Assembly: GCA_021495925.1 (NCBI GenBank)
Contig: JAKEKT010000089.1
Span: forward strand, 93,269-157,268
DNA from: Diplodia intermedia
Taxonomy: Eukaryota > Ascomycota > Dothideomycetes > Botryosphaeriales > Botryosphaeriaceae
Direction: 5' to 3'
Length of the DNA: 64,000 nt
The notes under the pieces are model-generated. The model saw only the letters and a program-made list of their open reading frames with translations. It was not told where the DNA came from and did no database searches. The position numbers were made by a program, and so were the translations under genes. Below, piece after piece: positions 46,744 to 56,613 of the stretch (the stretch's first letter is position 1; every line of letters begins with the position of its first letter).

Positions 46744-49354
46744 GCAGAGGGACAGGACACGCGCGAGCACTGCTTCGAGTAGAGAGTTGCATTGGTGACG
46801 GAGTCTGGCGTCAGGATTTGAGACGTGTTGGCTTAACCTAGCTACTATTCCCCAAGGAAGCCGATATCGACGTCTGAGGAACATGGACAAATCTATATTT
46901 AGTCATTGAAAACATGATTCAGATACATGTGACTACGCGACTACATACTCCTCAAACCCAAAAGTCAATTATAGGCGGCTGCCGGCCTCTCGGCACATGC
47001 TGCACTGTGCAGTACGGTGTAGAAGATGCGGTCCTATGCAGGTGTGTCTGCGATCATAGATGGCACCACAAGCGCCAAATAGGCATCGTCGGCACAAGCA
47101 GTCCCATGGCAGTGGGCCACGCGCGTCGGAACGCGCCGTCACGTTGACGGAAATGGAGCCAAGGAGACTCCTCGAATGGACGTCCGCGGGTAGCCAAAGG
47201 CCAGCCCGGTGACAACTCCACAACAGTGCTCAATTTTTCACCGGTAGGCAGTGCAGGAGATGTCTCGGAGGCGGTGCAGCATGCTTGGATCATGTCGGCG
47301 CATCTCGGCGAGCAAGGAGCCTGCTTGCCAAATGCCTCGCAGGAGGAACCGGGCATCTTCAGTGATCATCATGGGCATTTGCAGGCAGGCGGCCGGGCGA
47401 AACCGCGTGCACCAGCGGACGCTAGGTAATGCACGACAGGCACGCTGCGGCGCAACACGGCCAAATAAATTTCGTAAATGCGGGCTGCCAGGCACGGGCG
47501 TAAGCAGTCGGGCACGGGGAGCTGGCGTGGGCGTGCCTGACATGAGGCTAGTGATACCAAGCATCAGTCGCCATCTTCGGCAGGCCTTCGGCATCGGTAG
47601 GAAGGTGGCAGCGCCGGCGCCAGCGTTCCGGACGACCGTTTTGCCGTACCTAGGGAACCTAACGGCTCATGGGTGGCGGTAAGGTGGCTCTGATCTGGCC
47701 AGCGCGGCAGCACTCCGACTTCGGGACATGGTCTTGCTGCACCATGGCGAATTGAGGCTTCTGGACTCTGAGCGGAGGTTACCCCCATGGAGTTCCTGAT
47801 CCAGGAAACGTCGTGAATCAAACGCTTTGACAAGTGCTTTTAGCCGCGGGCTGATTGTCGAAACCGCGCTGAATGGTTGGGCAGACACTGGCGCGCGCCC
47901 TGTTACTGACACGGCAGCAGGCTCGGCGAAGGCGGCGTGCGCAGCTGGAGGACCTGGCGCCGTGACGAAGCGTGTCCGTGTTCCACGCCGTCCTGCGAGA
48001 CAGGTGGCGGGCGTCGGCGAAGCACCCATGTGAAGGATCCCAGGCAGCGCTGGAGCAAGTACGCCGAGCTGAGACGGTGGTCTGCGGCGCTGCTCCCGGA
48101 AGGTCAACGGTCGACGTCGACTGGATCCATGGTGAGGCGGGCGGGTGGGATAGTGGGAGGACTGAGGTTGGAAAAAGCACACTGCGGCACCCTGCACGGG
48201 ATTTCCTCACGCTGGCTCGCGCCTATCTCGACGGAGCCAGCTCTCCGCGTGTAATGCCCACGAGGCGAGCGTGGAGATTCGGATGGGCAGCATGGGTGGT
48301 GGGCGGCGCTCAGGCGATAGGCGCGCGGAGCAGACAGCAGGTATTTGTACACAGATAATTAGCGGCTCCGGCCACGGCGCTGGCTGCATCGGGGCGCCTT
48401 CCACGCGGTCGGCAGTGCTGCGGATAGGCAGCCTGGATGCACGCCGCGACCCAGCTGCCAGGACACGGCGAGTCGTTGCAGGCCCCGAGCACAATAATGG
48501 CAATGCGGGTGGAACATGGGAGGGTTCGACTCGGGCGTTGGTGAGCAGCGGGCGGTGATTGGCCGAGAGGGCTTATCTCTGGGCCGCGGACAAGCTCGCT
48601 CTTGGCGGCGATCTAGAAGCACGCTAGGCCGCGGCAGGCAGGGACCCCTGCAGGCGCTGGCCAGTGTGGTTGCGGCTTGCATAAGGCGATGACATATCGC
48701 CAGTGTGGCCGAAGATAAGGGCGCCGCTGGCAGGGCGCCCCTCCGTCATCCCGTCATCCCGTGCCAAGCCGATTCCGCCCCGGCACCGCAGCGCGGGCGG
48801 GCGGGCGCCGGGCATGCAGAAGGCTGCGGCCGGCTTAGGGCGGCAGGAGGGCGGTTCGAGCGCTGCTTCTGCTCGGGGCGCGAGAGCAGGCCGCAGGCCA
48901 CAGGCCGCAGGCGTGGCGGGCAGCGCAGAGCGGAGCGGCGCGCAGGAACACAGCTGCAGCTGTTCGCGGCGGCACTGTGGCATCCAGACACCGCGATCCC
49001 GGTCGGCGCTTGGCCGATGCGCAGGCAGCCCGGGCTCCAGATCTCTGGTCGAAGCCACCCGGCCAAACCCCACGAGGCGCCCGCCGCCTCTCGTCTAATT
49101 TGCCGCAACGGGCTCGACAAGGGGAGATAAGCAGACGGCGATGCGAACCCTTGGGTACTTTGACGTTTTCACAATACGTCGGCACAACCGAGGCCACCGC
49201 GTTAAAATGCCACCCCGGCCCCGCCCCAGCCCGCAGATCCAGAGCAGCACCCGGAGCTTTTGTACTTCAACCCAGCCCGTCCGCCGGCCGTCGCCTCAGC
49301 AGAGCTCAAGTGGCCGCTCCCCCCAACCCACCGTCCCCGTCCACCGCAGCCACC
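46744..49354. promoter_or_regulatory. Gene-free upstream region of the ammonium permease with several GATA sites
   Basis: About 2.6 kb with no supported gene. Within 1 kb of the permease start the HGATAR core AGATAA occurs at 49125-49130, 48713-48718 and 48353-48358 on the plus strand and as TTATCT at 48573-48578. Fungal nitrogen GATA factors (AreA/Gln3 type) bind such sites and ammonium permeases are classic targets, so nitrogen-repressible control is likely. The 300 bases before the start are very C-rich. Confidence 0.5.
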
Positions 49355-51077
49355 ATGTCCTACTCGTGGGTCGGCGCGCCCACGCCCTTCAATGGCACCA
49401 ACACCGACATCGGTGGTGATTCAAGTAGGCCGTCTCGCCGCACGTGCCAGCCGATCTGTCCGGACTGACGCCTGTTCGCAGAAACCGAGAACCTCAACCA
49501 ATGGTACCAGTCGGGCGACCAGGCCTACATCATCGTGGCCTCGGCCATGGTGTTGATCATGGTGCCTGGCCTGGCCTTCCTCTACTCCGGTCTCGCGCGG
49601 AGGAAGTCGGCCCTCTCCATGGTCTGGGCCTGCATGGCCTCCAGCTCCATCATCACTTTCCAATGGTATTTCTGGGGTTACTCGCTCGCCTTCAGCACCA
49701 ACACCACCAATGGCTTCATCGGCGACCTGTACAAGTTCGGTCTCATGCGGACACTCGGTGCCCCTAGCCCGGGCAGTCCTCTGATTCCCGAGCTGCTCTA
49801 TGCCTTCTACCAGGTCAGCCCATCTCCAACGCGCCTGGAACCGCTCGTCTTCTGACCCTCATCTAGATGCAATTCTGCGCCGTCACTGCCGCCATCGTCG
49901 TCGGCTGCGTTGCCGAGCGCGGCCGTCTGATCCCCTGCATGATCTTCATCTTCGTCTGGGCTACACTCGTCTACTGCCCGGTTGCCTGCTGGGCCTGGAA
50001 TGCCAACGGCTGGTTCTACGCCTGGGGTGGTCTGGACTACGCTGGTGGTGGTCCCGTCGAGATTGTTTCCGGAATGTCCGCCCTGGCCTATTCGATGATC
50101 CTGGGCCGTCGCCAGGAGAGGATGATGCTCAACTTCCGCCCGCACAACGTCTCGCTCATCACTCTCGGGACCATTCTGCTTTGGTTCGGCTGGCTTGGCT
50201 TCAACGGTGGCTCTGCTTTCGGCGCCAACCTCCGCGCCGTCATGGCCTGCTGGAACTCCAACCTGACTGCCATGTTTGCCGCCATGTCTTGGGTTCTTCT
50301 CGACTGGAGGCTTGCTCGCAAATGGTCCATGGTCGGTTGGTGCTCTGGTACCATTTCTGGCCTTGTCGCAGCCACGCCTGCCTCGGGTTTCATCACCCCC
50401 TGGGCTAGCGTTGTTCTCGGTATCGTGACCGGCATTGTCTGCAACTTTGCCACCAAGAGTGAGTTGGGCCTCTCCCACTACCACTGCTGCCTGCTGACGT
50501 CAATCTAGTCAAGTTCTGGGTCCGCATTGATGATGCCATGGATGTGTTCGCTGAGCACGGCGTTGCCGGCATGATTGGTCTTTTCTTCAACGGTCTTTTC
50601 GGTGCCAGCTACATCATCGGTCTCGACGGCGTCAACACCGGCATCCTTGGCGGCTGGGTCGACCACCAGTGGGTCCAGCTCGGCAAGCAGGTTGCCTACA
50701 TCGCCGCCGTCACCGGCTACGCTTTCGTCGTCTCGGCTCTCATCGCCTTCGTCATCAACAAGATCCCCGGCCTGCATCTGCGTGCGTCCGAAGAGGCCGA
50801 GCTCCTTGGTATGGACGACGACCAGCTCGGCGAGTTCGCGTACGACTATGTCGAGGTCCGTCGCGATTACCTGGCCTGGACTCCGGCGAAGAACGAGCCC
50901 GCCGCGGCCGACCACCAAATCCCTCAGGGCGAGCGTCACGGCATCCCGCAGCACAGCCAGATGCTCGAGGGCAAGGAACCCAGCGATTCGAGCTCCGGCC
51001 ACGAGCACACGGGCATTGCGGGCGATAGGCATGCCGTCACCCTGGAGGAAAAGGCAGAAGGCGCAATGCAGAGATGA
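49355..51077 (+). CDS. Ammonium permease of the Mep1/Mep3 (MeaA) type
   Basis: Encodes 520 residues in four exons: 49355-49424, 49482-49813, 49867-50458 and 50509-51077. Amt/Mep proteins take up ammonium through trimeric channels in the plasma membrane. Typical motifs are present: NQWYQSGDQAYIIVASAMVLIMVPGLAFLYSGL, WYFWGYSLAF, LDYAGGGPVEIVSGMSALAYS, NGGSAFGANLRA, and HGVAGMIGLFFNGLFG. At the first twin-histidine position there is Glu (PVEIV, about residue 199), while the second His is kept (EHGVAG, about 348). That Glu-His pair marks the Mep1/Mep3 or MeaA branch, not the Mep2 sensor branch. The long hydrophilic C-terminus (DYVEVRRDYLAWTP) contains the conserved regulatory tail helix. Intron 2 begins GTCAGC. 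Confidence 0.95.
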
Positions 51078-52900
51078 GCAGGGGTTGGATGATTACATGT
51101 GTGGCTTTTTACGATGTTTAATTTGAGCAAAGCACTGGCGTTGGATACCAAGAGATTGATTTGATGGACATGTTACTCAGTCTTACCTTTCGAAGGGGGA
51201 AAGACGGCACAATGCAACTTCTTTCACCTTACACACAATACGTTTGAACACACTCTGGTCAGGGACAATGCTTACGACAGGAGACGGAGCGTTGCAAGCT
51301 GCCGGCTTCTCGCCAGCGTGGCCCGTATCGCTCGGCTCCACCGGTTTTGTATAGCCCATGGAGACATGGCTGAGAATCTTGATTGTCCGGGCCATGCCAA
51401 CAGTCTCAAAACGTGGTCAGCGCTACTACGAACCCACGTAATTCGACGGCCTGGACCGAATCTTGGAGGCCCGCGCGCCAAGGAAATTCTTATCAGTACG
51501 TGCCACTCGCGCTTTCCACGTCCGCTCCACATTCCAAAGACCACGACCAGCGGTTCAATCAGAACCAGCCAGCAAGCAAACGGCAAGCTCCCGGCTGCTG
51601 ATCCCCCGGTGCATTTGGTGTGATGATGCAGGCAATCAGCGATCCGATGCCCCCCATCATACCGGCAAAACAACCAAGGGGAAAGCATGGAGATTACGCG
51701 CACACCCTTATCTTCACGTCGGCGGTTTCTCTTGAAAGAGTCAATGAGAGGCAGAGGCTTATGACATCACCAGTTGTGGGGTGGGAGCGGGAGCCTGTGC
51801 GTTCGTGGGCTGCCCGCTGCAGATAATGCGCCCCGTGGCCCCGTTATGCAGTCTAACAAGCCGCTTCAGTGGATCTTGCGGGGAGGGACCGGGATCTGCA
51901 GCGCATGCTCCTCCCCGCTGCCGGTCTACGGGAACTCTGAGGGCCTGGGGGCGCCGCGACTTTCCGGCAGAGCGGGCGGTGGCGTCGCTGAGGTGGATGT
52001 GCATAGATAAGAAAACGGCTGTTATCTGGAGACCGCCGGGGCAGATGGAGTGAACTGACTCGGGGGAGATAGGCGGTTGGTTGTTGTTCGACGCTTGAGC
52101 CACTCAGTCCACACCATAGATGAACTGACGTGTTTGGGCAGTTGGATCCCATGGCTGGATGCATATGTACAGGCTTACATTCTTCTACAACCCACTGTGC
52201 CGCTGACTGGCGGGATCCCTCAGACACAGGACGATGGCGTGGCAACAGGCGTACTTGATCCTTTCGCATTGCTCTTGGCACCCTTTGCTGGTGCTTTGTT
52301 CTGGAGGCGCCACTTCAATCTTGCGTTCCAGCCGTCCAGTCGCCCTCTTTGGCTTGTTGACTCTGCATCTCACATCACGACGTCCAGAGAGCTCCTGTCC
52401 CCGTTACGCTTCATTGCATTCGGTGTGCTAGGCCTGCATGCAAAGACAGAAGCACCGTCTCCTCTTCCGATGTGGTACGCCAGAGGCTGCCAGCGACGGC
52501 CTCTGTTCCCTAAACAAAGGAAACCAGCACATGGCAGAGCCAGAACACCGCTTGAGATGGTGGCGTGTGCATGGGCGCGTTCGAACAAAAGAATCGGCGA
52601 GGTAAAGTCTTCAGTGGCATTGGCGGACAGCATGGCCTTGTTGAGGACTGCACTCTCTTTGTCCGCCTTCTCGCCGTCCAAAAGTGTTTAATATCTTCTC
52701 GGTCCGCCAACAGCCCGTCTGACCCCGGACATCGCCCTTCCTACTTTTCCCTCGCTGGTTGGACCGGTGTTCCGTTTGCATCTTGTTAGTCGATGAACCT
52801 ACCTGCGAAGCTGGCCTTCGTACACACGCTCCTTTCCCGGAAACAGCTAGTCGTTGTTTGATCTGTACTTCGTAAGCCGCAACGGACGGACCCCGAAAAA
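51078..52900. other. Intergenic, no supported gene
   Basis: About 1.8 kb. The longest frame (52077-52691, plus, 204 codons) starts with no convincing context and has no domain, so I leave it out. The final 200 bases may be the promoter of the gene at 52901. Confidence 0.4.
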
Positions 52901-54088
52901 ATGCCCAAGCCACTCACAATCACGCCCGCCCCGTTCAAGCCCTCCAGCCTTTCCATCCCCCATTCCCCCTTCTCCCCCCGTTTACCCCTGACTCCCCCGG
53001 CCTCGCCGCCAAAGGCGGGCTCTCTGGCCCCGAGCAGAAACAAGCGTGGGCTCTCGTCTCCTAGCACACCTCCGCCATCACCGGCGCTAAAGTGGATCTG
53101 GCAGTGTCACGTCTGCCACCGGACCTACCCCCTCGGCACGACCAGACGGTGTTTGGACGACGGCCACTACTTCTGCTCTGGCGTAACTACAGTCAAGACA
53201 TGGCGCGCCAGCACCAGCCCGAGGAAGAGCAGGAAGGCGAAGAAGCACCGGGCGTGCGCCAGCGAGTTCGACTACGGGGGTTGGAAGGCGTTCGGGCAGT
53301 GGCGGCGCAACGAGGAGGCCATCCGTGGCGCCTCCTTCGCTGACATGGTGGACTTCAGCATGAGCGACGATGGTCTGGTGTCGCCTCGCCCGCCCGTGCA
53401 GAGCAACGTCTCCCGTGATTGCTGGAACGGCTGTGACTTCCCTTCCGAATGCCGTTGGGGCTCGCAACACGGCGTGGAGGCCGCGTGCGCCGCGATGCCC
53501 ATCCTGCCTTCCCCCCCGGAGGAAGACAGCGAAGTCTCGTCCGCGCTACCTCAGACGGCCTCTACCCCCGAAGCTATCCAGCTCGACACCACTTTCGCCG
53601 CCAACAACACGCCGCCTACAACCTTCGACGGCATCCTCGACCACCACCAAGAAGGCGAGCTCTCGCCGTTGTCACCCAAGGAGCTGCGTGGCCGCTTCTG
53701 GGACGGCATCCTCGACTCGGCACGGCAGCGCAGGTCGAGCAAGTCCATCAAAGAGCACTCGCCGCTCGCGCTCAACCCAGTAACGGAAGAGGACGAGCTG
53801 CCCTCACCCAGCAACCTGGCTCGCGATCAGCTTGCTTGCCCGGAGCCTGCCGCCTTCGACAACGGCGCCCTCTCCAAGGTGTCGGATCAGTGGACTTTCT
53901 CAGAGTCGGGTCAGCCGCATGCAGACCTTCAGGTCCCGGAGCCGGCTCTTGTGGCGAGCCATGGGTTCGACTTTGGGTTTGGGGTGGCGGATGACGGCAT
54001 GGATGCTGGGATTCAAGCAGGAGGGAGTGGTTTGAAGAACCAGAAGAAAACCAAAAGAGGGAAGAAGAAGCTAAGAAAGAGAACGTAA
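52901..54088 (+). CDS. Unrecognised fungal protein with a Cys/His-containing WxCHVCxRTYPLG motif
   Basis: Encodes 395 residues in one exon. The N-terminus is Pro/Ser-rich. Near residues 65-95 is a compact motif WQCHVCHRTYPLGTTRRCLD followed by DGHYFCSG, with CxxC and later Cys and His residues suitable for binding zinc. Next comes a basic SPRKSRKAKKHR run and a conserved-looking ACASEFDYGGWKAFGQWRRNE segment. After about residue 150 the protein is low complexity and acidic/serine-rich, with short motifs (ELRGRFWDGILD). It ends with KKTKRGKKKLRKRT, a nuclear-type basic tail. The family has no function that I know. Single exon, uninterrupted, with strong codon structure, so I judge it real. Confidence 0.7.
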   Translation: MPKPLTITPAPFKPSSLSIPHSPFSPRLPLTPPASPPKAGSLAPSRNKRGLSSPSTPPPSPALKWIWQCHVCHRTYPLGTTRRCLDDGHYFCSGVTTVKTWRASTSPRKSRKAKKHRACASEFDYGGWKAFGQWRRNEEAIRGASFADMVDFSMSDDGLVSPRPPVQSNVSRDCWNGCDFPSECRWGSQHGVEAACAAMPILPSPPEEDSEVSSALPQTASTPEAIQLDTTFAANNTPPTTFDGILDHHQEGELSPLSPKELRGRFWDGILDSARQRRSSKSIKEHSPLALNPVTEEDELPSPSNLARDQLACPEPAAFDNGALSKVSDQWTFSESGQPHADLQVPEPALVASHGFDFGFGVADDGMDAGIQAGGSGLKNQKKTKRGKKKLRKRT

Positions 54089-54256
54089 GGGATTCTTCCA
54101 TCACTGTACATGTTACTTTGCACCTAGAAAATCAAGCAGCACAAAAACATAGCAAGCATTGAGTAAACGAGCAGTCAGGTTAGACCAGCTGAGTTCGATA
54201 AAGCATGCCGATGATGAGGCGATGAAGTAATAGTTTACAGTTGAATGAGTGCCATC

Positions 54257-55315
54257 TCAGTAACCCGCTACCTGCGGGCAAATGAATGGCTCCGGAAGCC
54301 CAAAGAGGCGATCATCGTCGAAGTAATCCAGTCTGTAGTCTATATCCACGCACTTGCCACCGCCAGTGGGGCCTACATGAGCGCAGTGAACCTAACGCTT
54401 GTTAGCTTTGGCGAACATGACAGCACGATCATGGCAACACTCACATCCGGCCTGATCGCCGTCAGGAGTACATGGATTACCCGGCAGACCACATTGTCCG
54501 CCCAAACCTCGTCAAAGGTACCGAAGGGCTTCGCCAGCAGCTGGCCGATGCAATCGTCCACGCTCTGGTAGACTTGATCTTTGCCGGTGCACTGCCGCTG
54601 GATGGTCGGGCAGAGGGCTTGAGCAACCGTGCCTTGCTGAACTGTCCTGTTCTCGTAGTCGATGCCGTTGGCGACACGCGTCCAGAGCTGCAGGTTCGGA
54701 ATCCATGCGTCGTACTGCTGTACGAGCCCCTGGGCGTCGAATTTCCAAAAGGCAATCTAACAAAAGACAGTGAGCATGTGGACCCTCGCTTGCGGATTGG
54801 GGCAACCCACTTGCTTCAGCGTGGTGGTTGGCGAGCCCGGGAGTAGACCGCCAGTAACGTTGTTCACCGCACCTCCTTTCAGGTAAACAACGCTTGCAGC
54901 GACCTCGGGGCAGCCGCTGGTAAAGGACACAACCTCTGCCTCGTACAGCCCGAGACTTGCAGCATTGGTCTGCGGCATAGGAGCAAGCCCAAAGAAATAC
55001 TCGATGCTGTCCTCGAACCCGGTGAAGTTACCCAGCGGTGTGATCCTACCCGTGGCCTCCGGGGCGAAGAGGCCGGGCGGTACAGCCGATCCACCCTGTG
55101 CTATGATGGGTGCATTCCTGGGGTAGACCTTTGTATGCTGTGTCAGCTCCGACCCAAGCTAGGTTTCAGCAGGAGCAAGGAAAGTATACCGTCAGGTTGT
55201 AGATTGCCTGGATGGTACGTAGATTCCGCGCTGCAAAGTCTTCGTGGGCATGGGTAACAGCCGGCTGAAACAGCAGAAGTGACTGAAGCAGTAGTCCTGT
55301 GTACGAAAACATCAT
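54257..55315 (-). CDS. Secreted protein of unknown function (SnoaL-like fold possible)
   Basis: Encodes 296 residues in four exons: 55315-55190, 55128-54811, 54756-54445 and 54391-54257. The N-terminal MMFSYTGLLLQSLLLFQPAVTHA is a clear signal peptide; no C-terminal anchor is present, so the protein is probably secreted. Asn-X-Thr/Ser sites (NLT, NFT, NVT, NRT) suggest N-glycosylation. The middle part (IAFWKFDAQGLVQQYDAWIPNL) is reminiscent of SnoaL-like domains, which is only a suggestion. Cysteines form a regular set (TSGCPEV, ALCPTIQRQC, DDCIGQ, VVCRVIH) and the end carries HCAHVGPTGGGKCVDID. All introns are 53-61 bases with GTATAC, GTGGGT and GTGAGT donors. The family is unknown to me. 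Confidence 0.75.
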
Positions 55316-56299
55316 GGCAACCTGGGACTTTGACCGGAGAAGTTGAAGTTCAACAGTTGCAGCGGGATGCTCTCCTGGCTGTTATATCTTCGGCAGCGGG
55401 TAGAGCAATGAATACCCAAACTCTCACATGAACTTTAAGCTCTTGTTACAGGGGGCGGGAAGCTTGCGAGTATGTTGAAACCTTAATGGATTGACCCGCG
55501 AAGGGGCTTCACAGCTAGCAGAGACTATCATACAACAGAGTAGGACTAAGCCCAATTGGGCCTACTATTCTGGGTAAATTACGATGTGCGGCTCTCGATC
55601 TTTAATAGAGTAGAAGGTATGAACGCTCCTAGTCCGGATCTCCCGGAGCCTAGCAGACAGTAAGCTGGAAGGTCTGCCACACGGCCGGCATCTTCGGTCG
55701 CCTTGAGTCAGTAGATTTGTTTACTTTCGGTTACGACACGACCGGAAAGTTTCGCACGGCTAGGACTAGTCATTTAGGGGAAGCATCACTTCCTTGGATA
55801 CAGAAAAAGGCTGTACCTGATGGCAACTGGGGGGAGCCTGCATATCGATACGGGGTACAAGACGATGAAGTCGTCCTCGCTTACTGCAAGCGTCCCACCC
55901 ACATCGTTTTTGACGCCCTGGACCTACTATGAACAGCTTTAGCTCCAGTGCCCTACTTACTATATCTAGTTCATCTCCATTTTCGGCCGGTTTTGTCGTC
56001 GTGAAAATGCGAAGGTGGCAGCTCGTCGGAAAGGCGGGCGGCCGTAAAGCGGGTTGTACGGTTTCCCACATTTCAGGTAGTAGGAAGAAAGGCAAAAATA
56101 TAGGAAGCTAGAATCTAGAAGCAGGCGGGAGGTCGAGTGGGCGCTTAGAAGGCCCGACAAAATAGGAAGCGGAAAACAGAAAAGTACGAAACCGGCCAAA
56201 AAGAACTATTAACCGCTTGGACGAGCGAGCACTATGTTGAATATAATGCGTACAAGGATTATTTTATGCAATGCTTTTTGGATTTTAACACACCGCCAC
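55316..56299. other. AT-richer gene-free block left of the tRNA-like elements
   Basis: Base composition is visibly lower in GC than the neighbours. No recognisable coding sequence; a 71-codon frame at 55717-55932 has no motif. A perfect 12-base palindrome GCCCAATTGGGC lies at 55550-55561. The block continues into the tRNA-like repeat and may be a decayed mobile element, but I see no terminal repeats, transposase or reverse transcriptase. Confidence 0.4.
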
Positions 56300-56373
56300 T
56301 AATTAATGAATCGGCCGGGAATCGAACTCGGGACCATAAGCCGGATTTCACGTTTAAAGAACCAGCGTTGAAC

Positions 56374-56383
56374 AAAAAAAAAA
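56374..56383 (-). terminator. T-run terminator after unit B
   Basis: Ten consecutive T residues on the minus strand at the same relative place as the run after unit A. Confidence 0.5.
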
Positions 56384-56430
56384 GATATAACACCGGAATT
56401 GAACCAGTTACTAATGAATCCGCGGGGAAT

Positions 56431-56557
56431 CTTTTTGAATGTTAGAATGACATTAAAGGGACTCGAACGTAAAGGCAACTAACCGAACCCCGGACCACTC
56501 CCATAATTAGGTCGAATTAACCCACTTTGTTAACAGGGGTTTTCGGTGCTAAGGGAG
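56431..56557 (-). pseudogene. tRNA-like unit B, degenerate, with insertions in anticodon and T loops
   Basis: It keeps the CTCCC/GGGAG anticodon stem (56557-56553 with 56502-56498). A 43-base insertion (56546-56504) lies between loop positions 37 and 38, exactly where canonical nuclear tRNA introns sit. The T loop carries a 53-base insertion like that of unit A. The acceptor 5' strand does not pair with the 3' strand, so mature tRNA formation is doubtful. The 43-base insertion itself contains an anticodon-loop-like CTGTTAA and a TTCGACC element, suggesting it derives from another tRNA. Confidence 0.4.
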
Positions 56558-56574
56558 TATTATACTGTTGAACT

Positions 56575-56582
56575 AAAAAAAA
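56575..56582 (-). terminator. T-run terminator after unit A
   Basis: Eight consecutive T residues on the minus strand, directly after a second T-arm-like segment (GGTTCAATTCC at 56604-56594) and TTATATC. Such a run is a sufficient RNA polymerase III terminator. Confidence 0.5.
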
Positions 56583-56613
56583 GATATAATACCGGAATTG
56601 AACCAGTTACTAT

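Noticed and set aside
52077..52691. A 204-codon plus-strand open frame
   Set aside because: No domain, no conserved-looking motif, no promoter-like leader and mixed codon pattern; a gene here cannot be supported.
55316..56299. The AT-richer block as a recognisable transposon
   Set aside because: No transposase, reverse transcriptase, terminal inverted or long terminal repeats could be seen in any frame.
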